The notes under the pieces: generated by a model
Told to the model about the DNA's origin: nothing
What the model saw: the letters and a program-made list of their open reading frames with translations, nothing else
The model's database searches: none
Shown: positions 23,344-26,198 of the stretch, one piece after another
Position numbering within the stretch: position 1 is the first letter of the stretch
How the letters are laid out: each line of letters begins with the position of its first letter
NCBI GenBank assembly: GCA_035319125.1
Contig: DATHDG010000008.1
Coordinates: 1-26,198, forward strand
DNA: 26,198 bases
Reading direction: 5' to 3'
Source: Fen-1308 sp035319125
GTDB taxonomy: Bacteria; Nitrospirota; Thermodesulfovibrionia; Thermodesulfovibrionales; Dissulfurispiraceae
Position numbers and translations under genes: made by a program

Positions 23344-24253
23344 TTGATGTCTTCTTCGGAAGTAGTTTTGAAAGAGCATATTGGCGTTCTTTGACCAGAT
23401 CGTAATTCTTAATCACATCGTCCCAGAAAGGTGTTTCTTTCAATAAAGAAGAGACCTTGTCGACGGGTGGCATTCCGATAGATCCGTGTATACGATCCCA
23501 ATTGTAATAGTGCTGCCACGAGGCCAGCTGATCATGCAACTCTTCCGACAAAGGGGATACTATTTCTCGGATAGCGAAGAACTCCTTGAGCACCGTTTGC
23601 TGAGCTCGTTCTACTTTGCCATTCAAATGCGGCGAGGCAGGTCTTATCGGCCGGTATTTAATGCTGTATTCACCTAATAGATCTTGAACTTCATACGCAG
23701 TAAACTCTGCCCCGTTGTCCGATTGAATTCGCTGAATGGAAAAGTGCATTTCCTCAAGGACCCGTTCAGTTAAAAAATGGATGGTATTTTTGGCAGTCCT
23801 GCGAGAGTATAGACCAAGAACAATGTAGCGTGAACAATCATCTACGGCGGTATAAAGGTATACGCCAGGCCGAATCTTACATGTATCTATTTGAACTCTA
23901 TCACCGGGTATTGGGCGACTATATCGTTTCGGTTTTCTGAAGCGCCGAGTCTTTCGAAGAGGCGGCACTTCATGGCTCTGAAGGACCTTATGAATACTAG
24001 CCAAAGATAATTTGCATGAATATCGCCATTTCAATTCATTCTGTATGCGGCGAGCTCCCAAATTCTCTTCTTTACGGAGTTGGATAATCCACCCCTTCAT
24101 TTCTTCAGTGATAATCCGCTTCGGACTTTTATGTGGACGACGGCTGAGATTGGTTAAACCATCTTCGCCGAATTGCTCATATCGATGAACCCATTTGCGA
24201 AGAGTGGGTCTCGATATGCCGCATTTTGATAACGTATAATTTTTTGCGCACAT
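23339..24253 (-). pseudogene. IS481-family transposase, 3' portion (gene split by IS256-family insertion)
   Basis: DDE-type transposase. The genuine part runs from about 24219 down to 23339. HTH helices lie in CGISRPTLRKWVHRYEQFG, and the catalytic residues are visible as the first D in VQIDTCKI, the second D in IQSDNGAEF and E in NGKVERAQQT, so the rve core is complete. A single-ORF layout with an N-terminal HTH and no separate orfA points to IS481 rather than IS3. The first nine residues of the 304-codon open frame (from ATG 24253) are not native: they come from the left end of the inserted IS256-family element. The native first 28 codons lie at 25590-25674. That ATG has no ribosome site, so a working protein is doubtful. 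Excising the inner element restores about 321 residues. Confidence 0.88.
24220..24227. repeat. 8-bp target duplication, left copy
   Basis: CGCATTTT directly abuts the left end of the IS256-family element and is repeated exactly at 25590-25597. Eight bp is the usual duplication for IS256-family insertion. Confidence 0.92.
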
Positions 24254-24258
24254 TTATT
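24228..24258. repeat. IS256-family element, left inverted repeat
   Basis: 31 bp with 22 matches to the reverse complement of the right end. The outer part begins GATA and the inner 12 bp (24247-24258, CGCACATTTATT) are identical between the ends. It supplies the first nine codons and the ATG of the chimeric IS481 reading frame. Confidence 0.85.
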
Positions 24259-24325
24259 GAGAGTCATGGTGACCTCGAATCTGGTAATGTAATTTACCCG
24301 AAAACAAGACCAGAGGAGGAACACC

Positions 24326-25531
24326 ATGGCTCAGAAACATTGTACACCGAAGCAGGGCACAATAATCCAGATTGATGAAGAGAGCGTAAAGAAGCATCTT
24401 GGAGAGATCGTCAAAGGAACAGTCCAGGAAACATTGAACACTCTTTTGGATGAAGAGGCTGCCAGACTTTGCAATGCCGAGAGATATGAAAGGACTGACT
24501 CCCGGAAAGACAGCCGAGCAGGGCATTATAAGAGGTCATTACATACAGCGGCAGGCGATGTTGAAATAAAGATGCCGAAACTTCGGACACTGCCGTTTGA
24601 GACAGCGATTATTGATCGGTATCGGCGCAGAGAGTCATCGGTCGAAGAAGCGCTAGTAGAGATGTATCTTGCTGGTGTATCAGTCAGGCGAGTGGAAGAT
24701 ATAACCGAAGCGCTCTGGGGCACAAAGGTAAGCCCCGGGACAGTATCAAATCTGAATGCAAAGATATACAAGACAATAGAGGCATGGCGGCAGAGGCCGA
24801 TAGAGGGGACCTATCCATATGTATATCTTGACGGTATAGCACTGAAACGCAGCTGGGGCGGAGAAGTGAGGAACGTAGCTGTACTTGTGGCGATTGGAGT
24901 TGACCAGGCGGGGTACCGGCATATATTGGGAGTAGCCGAAGGCGCCAAAGAAGACAAAGCAAGTTGGAGCGCCTTTTTGAAGTATTTGAAACAGAGAGGT
25001 CTCAAGGGAGTGGAGTTGTTCATATCAGACAAGTGCCTCGGGCTCGTAGAATCACTTGGAGAGTTTTATCCTAAAGCGTTATGGCAGCGGTGCGTTGTTC
25101 ATTTTTATCGGAACGTTTTTGCCGTAGTCCCGAAAGGGAAGATAAAAGAAGTTGTAGCAATGTTGAAAGCGATTCATGCTCAAGAGGATAAATCAGAAGC
25201 TATGAAGAAGGCATCAGGTGTAGCCGAGAAGCTTCGCGGTATGAAATTGAGCCGGGCTGCCGAAATTGTAAAAGAAGGAATAGAAGAGACCTTGCGGTAT
25301 TATCGATTTCCCAGAGAGCATTGGTTGAGGATAAGGACAAATAACCCCCTTGAGAGAATCATGAAAGAGATCCGGCGGAGGACATCGGTAGTTGGATGCT
25401 TTCCCGATGGCAATTCGGCATTGATGCTCGTGGCGGCACGGCTTCGGCATATAGCGGGGACCAAGTGGGGGTTAAAGCAGTATCTCAAGATGGATCGCCT
25501 TACCGAGCAGGCGAAGGAATCAGCTGCATAA
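24326..25531 (+). CDS. IS256-family (mutator-type) transposase
   Basis: 401-residue transposase of the IS256/MULE superfamily that catalyses cut-and-paste or copy-out transposition of its own element. DDE residues are visible: the first D in YVYLDGIALK, the second D in FISDKCLGLVES, and E in TNNPLERIMKEIRRRT. The conserved ALWQRCVVHFYRNV block lies between them. The N-terminal region carries SRAGHYKRSLHTAAGDVEIKMPKLR, typical of the family's DNA-binding part. ATG at 24326 follows GAGGAGG. Length is normal and no disruption is seen, so it is probably active. The second-D motif reads SDKCLG where SDACLG or SDGCLG is more usual. Confidence 0.95.
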   Translation: MAQKHCTPKQGTIIQIDEESVKKHLGEIVKGTVQETLNTLLDEEAARLCNAERYERTDSRKDSRAGHYKRSLHTAAGDVEIKMPKLRTLPFETAIIDRYRRRESSVEEALVEMYLAGVSVRRVEDITEALWGTKVSPGTVSNLNAKIYKTIEAWRQRPIEGTYPYVYLDGIALKRSWGGEVRNVAVLVAIGVDQAGYRHILGVAEGAKEDKASWSAFLKYLKQRGLKGVELFISDKCLGLVESLGEFYPKALWQRCVVHFYRNVFAVVPKGKIKEVVAMLKAIHAQEDKSEAMKKASGVAEKLRGMKLSRAAEIVKEGIEETLRYYRFPREHWLRIRTNNPLERIMKEIRRRTSVVGCFPDGNSALMLVAARLRHIAGTKWGLKQYLKMDRLTEQAKESAA

Positions 25532-25558
25532 CTGAGGACGTCAGATTGAGGATGCCAA

Positions 25559-25589
25559 AATAAATGTGCGAAAGATTCTTGACACTATC
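25559..25589. repeat. IS256-family element, right inverted repeat
   Basis: Partner of 24228-24258. It reads in reverse complement as GATAGTGTCAAGAATCTTT followed by the shared 12 bp. It lies 27 bp past the transposase stop. Confidence 0.85.
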
Positions 25590-25597
25590 CGCATTTT
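25590..25597. repeat. 8-bp target duplication, right copy
   Basis: Exact copy of CGCATTTT at 24220-24227, immediately after the right end of the IS256-family element. Confidence 0.92.
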
Positions 25598-25674
25598 CTG
25601 CAGACTAATCCTGCATCCATGGTTTCTTTATAGAGATTTACCCATAGACGCCTTTTCTTAATTTCAGAGGTCAC
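25590..25674 (-). pseudogene. IS481-family transposase, 5' portion (separated first 28 codons)
   Basis: Reading the minus strand from GTG 25674 gives MTSEIKKRRLWVNLYKETMD (GTG read as Met) and then AGLVCRKC, after which the frame enters the target duplication. Joined to 24219 and below, the frame is continuous and gives VCRKCGISRPTLRKW, a normal helix-turn-helix. An in-frame TGA sits directly before the GTG. The GTG lies 16 bp inside the right inverted repeat, and its ribosome site is weak. Confidence 0.82.
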
Positions 25675-25690
25675 TCAGAGAGTATAAATG

Positions 25691-25717
25691 ATTGAAAGGA
25701 TGTCTGTGAATCACACA
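25691..25717. repeat. IS481 element, right inverted repeat
   Basis: Reads ATTGAAAGGATGTCTGTGAA then TCACACA; partner of 23317-23343 with 24 of 27 matches. It lies just upstream of the split transposase's GTG. Confidence 0.8.
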
Positions 25718-25779
25718 AATTATAATAACTATTTCGCAGACTTGAAATAACAACAAGATAATTTATGTCTTTCAGACGC

Positions 25780-26198
25780 CTATTTCATGACGAGGCTAAA
25801 CTCAAAAGTCTTTATTGTCTGTGATCCATCGGAATCAGTTGCCGATGCCCTAAAGCGATAAGTTCCGGGCTCTTTCTTAGGCGGCATCCACATTATTTTA
25901 CCTGTCGCCTTATCAATCGTCATTCCAACTGGAATGGGGTCTTCAAGAGCATATGTAATTTTATCTCCATCCGGATCACTGCCTACAAGTTGGAGTTCAA
26001 TAACTTCCGATATTTTAGTTTGTTCATCGTGCAATGTTAGAGATGGCGCCGCACTGTGGATAACACGAAAGTAACTGCGACAAATTAAGCCACGTTCGCC
26101 ATTAAGAGTAGGGCTGACTTCCACAAAAACCTGATCTCTTTTTTTGAACAGACCGGCTGGCAGAATATTGCCTGTTACATTGCGCACAGGAACGTCGT
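25780..26198 (-). CDS. secreted-type protein with Ig/cadherin-like putative domain, C-terminal part (runs off the window)
   Basis: The frame is open to the window edge, so the N-terminus is missing; a GTG at 26187 is probably internal. The visible 139 or so residues contain a putative-Ig (He_PIG/cadherin-like) domain: LQLVGSDPDGDKITYALED, then PVGMTIDKATGKIMWMPP, then GTYRFRASATDSDGSQT and a closing beta strand FEFSLVMK. Such domains mark large exported or surface adhesin-like proteins, where they are often repeated. The segment before it (VFVEVSPTLNGERG) looks like the linker strand commonly found between such domains. Function cannot be inferred further. It lies beyond the nested IS, separated from the outer IS end by 62 bp in which I see nothing. 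Confidence 0.75.
   Translation of the reverse strand, partial: DVPVRNVTGNILPAGLFKKRDQVFVEVSPTLNGERGLICRSYFRVIHSAAPSLTLHDEQTKISEVIELQLVGSDPDGDKITYALEDPIPVGMTIDKATGKIMWMPPKKEPGTYRFRASATDSDGSQTIKTFEFSLVMK

Larger units (their letters stand above)
24228..25589 (+). mobile_element. IS256-family insertion sequence, complete
   Basis: A 1362-bp element with imperfect inverted repeats that both begin GATA and share CGCACATTTATT, flanked by exact 8-bp direct repeats CGCATTTT. It carries one intact transposase gene on the plus strand. It inserted into the transposase gene of an IS481-family element after codon 28, so it is the younger of the two insertions. Confidence 0.93.
23317..25717 (-). mobile_element. 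IS481-family insertion sequence, interrupted by an IS256-family element
   Basis: The ends are 27-bp imperfect inverted repeats, both starting TGTGTGATTCA, with 24 of 27 matches. The transposase runs on the minus strand and is split by a second IS at 24228-25589. Without that insert and one 8-bp duplication the element would be 1031 bp, a normal size for IS481. I saw no convincing target duplication outside its ends. The 195 bp between dapB and the left end (23122-23316) hold no gene I can support. Confidence 0.82.

Noticed and set aside
24246..24267. Programmed -1 frameshift at an A6 run giving the IS481 transposase a start at ATG 24267 with a good ribosome site
   Set aside because: The exact 8-bp duplication and restored frame at 25590-25674 show that this sequence belongs to the IS256 left end, so no frameshift is needed.
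23308..25726. Target-site duplication for the IS481 element
   Set aside because: The bases flanking the two terminal repeats (ending TTTACGC on the left, starting AATTATA on the right) do not form an adjacent direct repeat. It may have decayed, or the ends may be off by a few bases.
1..26198. CRISPR arrays, tRNA or rRNA genes, phage or defence modules
   Set aside because: I saw no regularly spaced direct repeats, no tRNA T-loop signature in a cloverleaf context, no rRNA motifs, and no integrase, nuclease or toxin-antitoxin proteins.

Overview
The window looks like a chromosomal segment from a Gram-negative, probably anaerobic bacterium. The outer-membrane assembly genes (an Omp85 protein, TamB, a SurA-like chaperone) imply two membranes. 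Formate-tetrahydrofolate ligase and two subunits of a 2-oxoacid:ferredoxin oxidoreductase suggest anaerobic one-carbon and ferredoxin-linked metabolism. A short ArgA-type acetyltransferase with its cysteine-rich tail also fits the Deltaproteobacteria/Nitrospirota neighbourhood. That placement is an inference from gene content, not a phylogeny. Composition is moderate: the left end is A+T-rich, while fhs is clearly richer in G+C.

Layout. 39-5995 (+) carries mtaB, proS, a Ppx/GppA phosphatase overlapping proS, the beta and gamma subunits of a 2-oxoacid oxidoreductase, and argA-like. The korB start follows a consensus extended -10 so closely that its mRNA may be leaderless. 5985-15743 (-) is one tightly packed operon read right to left: glnD, tamB, an Omp85/BamA-TamA protein with seven apparent POTRA domains, and a SurA-like protein lacking a PPIase domain. 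The 450 bp between glnD and fhs hold divergent extended -10 promoters and a compact unit of about 160 nt, with several perfect stems and an intrinsic terminator, that may encode a small RNA. fhs (16193-17956) ends at a 40-bp perfect palindrome shared with a convergent 95-codon orphan gene. 18535-23121 (+) is a coupled operon: uvrA (lacking most of the insertion domain), apbE, yacG, dapB.

The right end is a nested insertion. An IS256-family element (24228-25589, 8-bp target duplication CGCATTTT) sits inside the transposase gene of an IS481-family element (about 23317-25717, 27-bp inverted repeats with 24 matches). Removing the inner element and one copy of the duplication restores a continuous transposase frame of about 321 residues. 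The 3' end of a secreted-type protein with an Ig/cadherin-like putative domain runs off the right edge.

How the genes work together: tamB, the Omp85 gene and the SurA-like gene form an envelope-biogenesis set co-transcribed behind the nitrogen sensor glnD. korB and korC are adjacent but no alpha or ferredoxin subunit is present. No CRISPR array, tRNA or rRNA was seen. The most unusual items are the structured transcript upstream of fhs, the shortened UvrA, the seven-POTRA Omp85 and the reconstructable nested IS.
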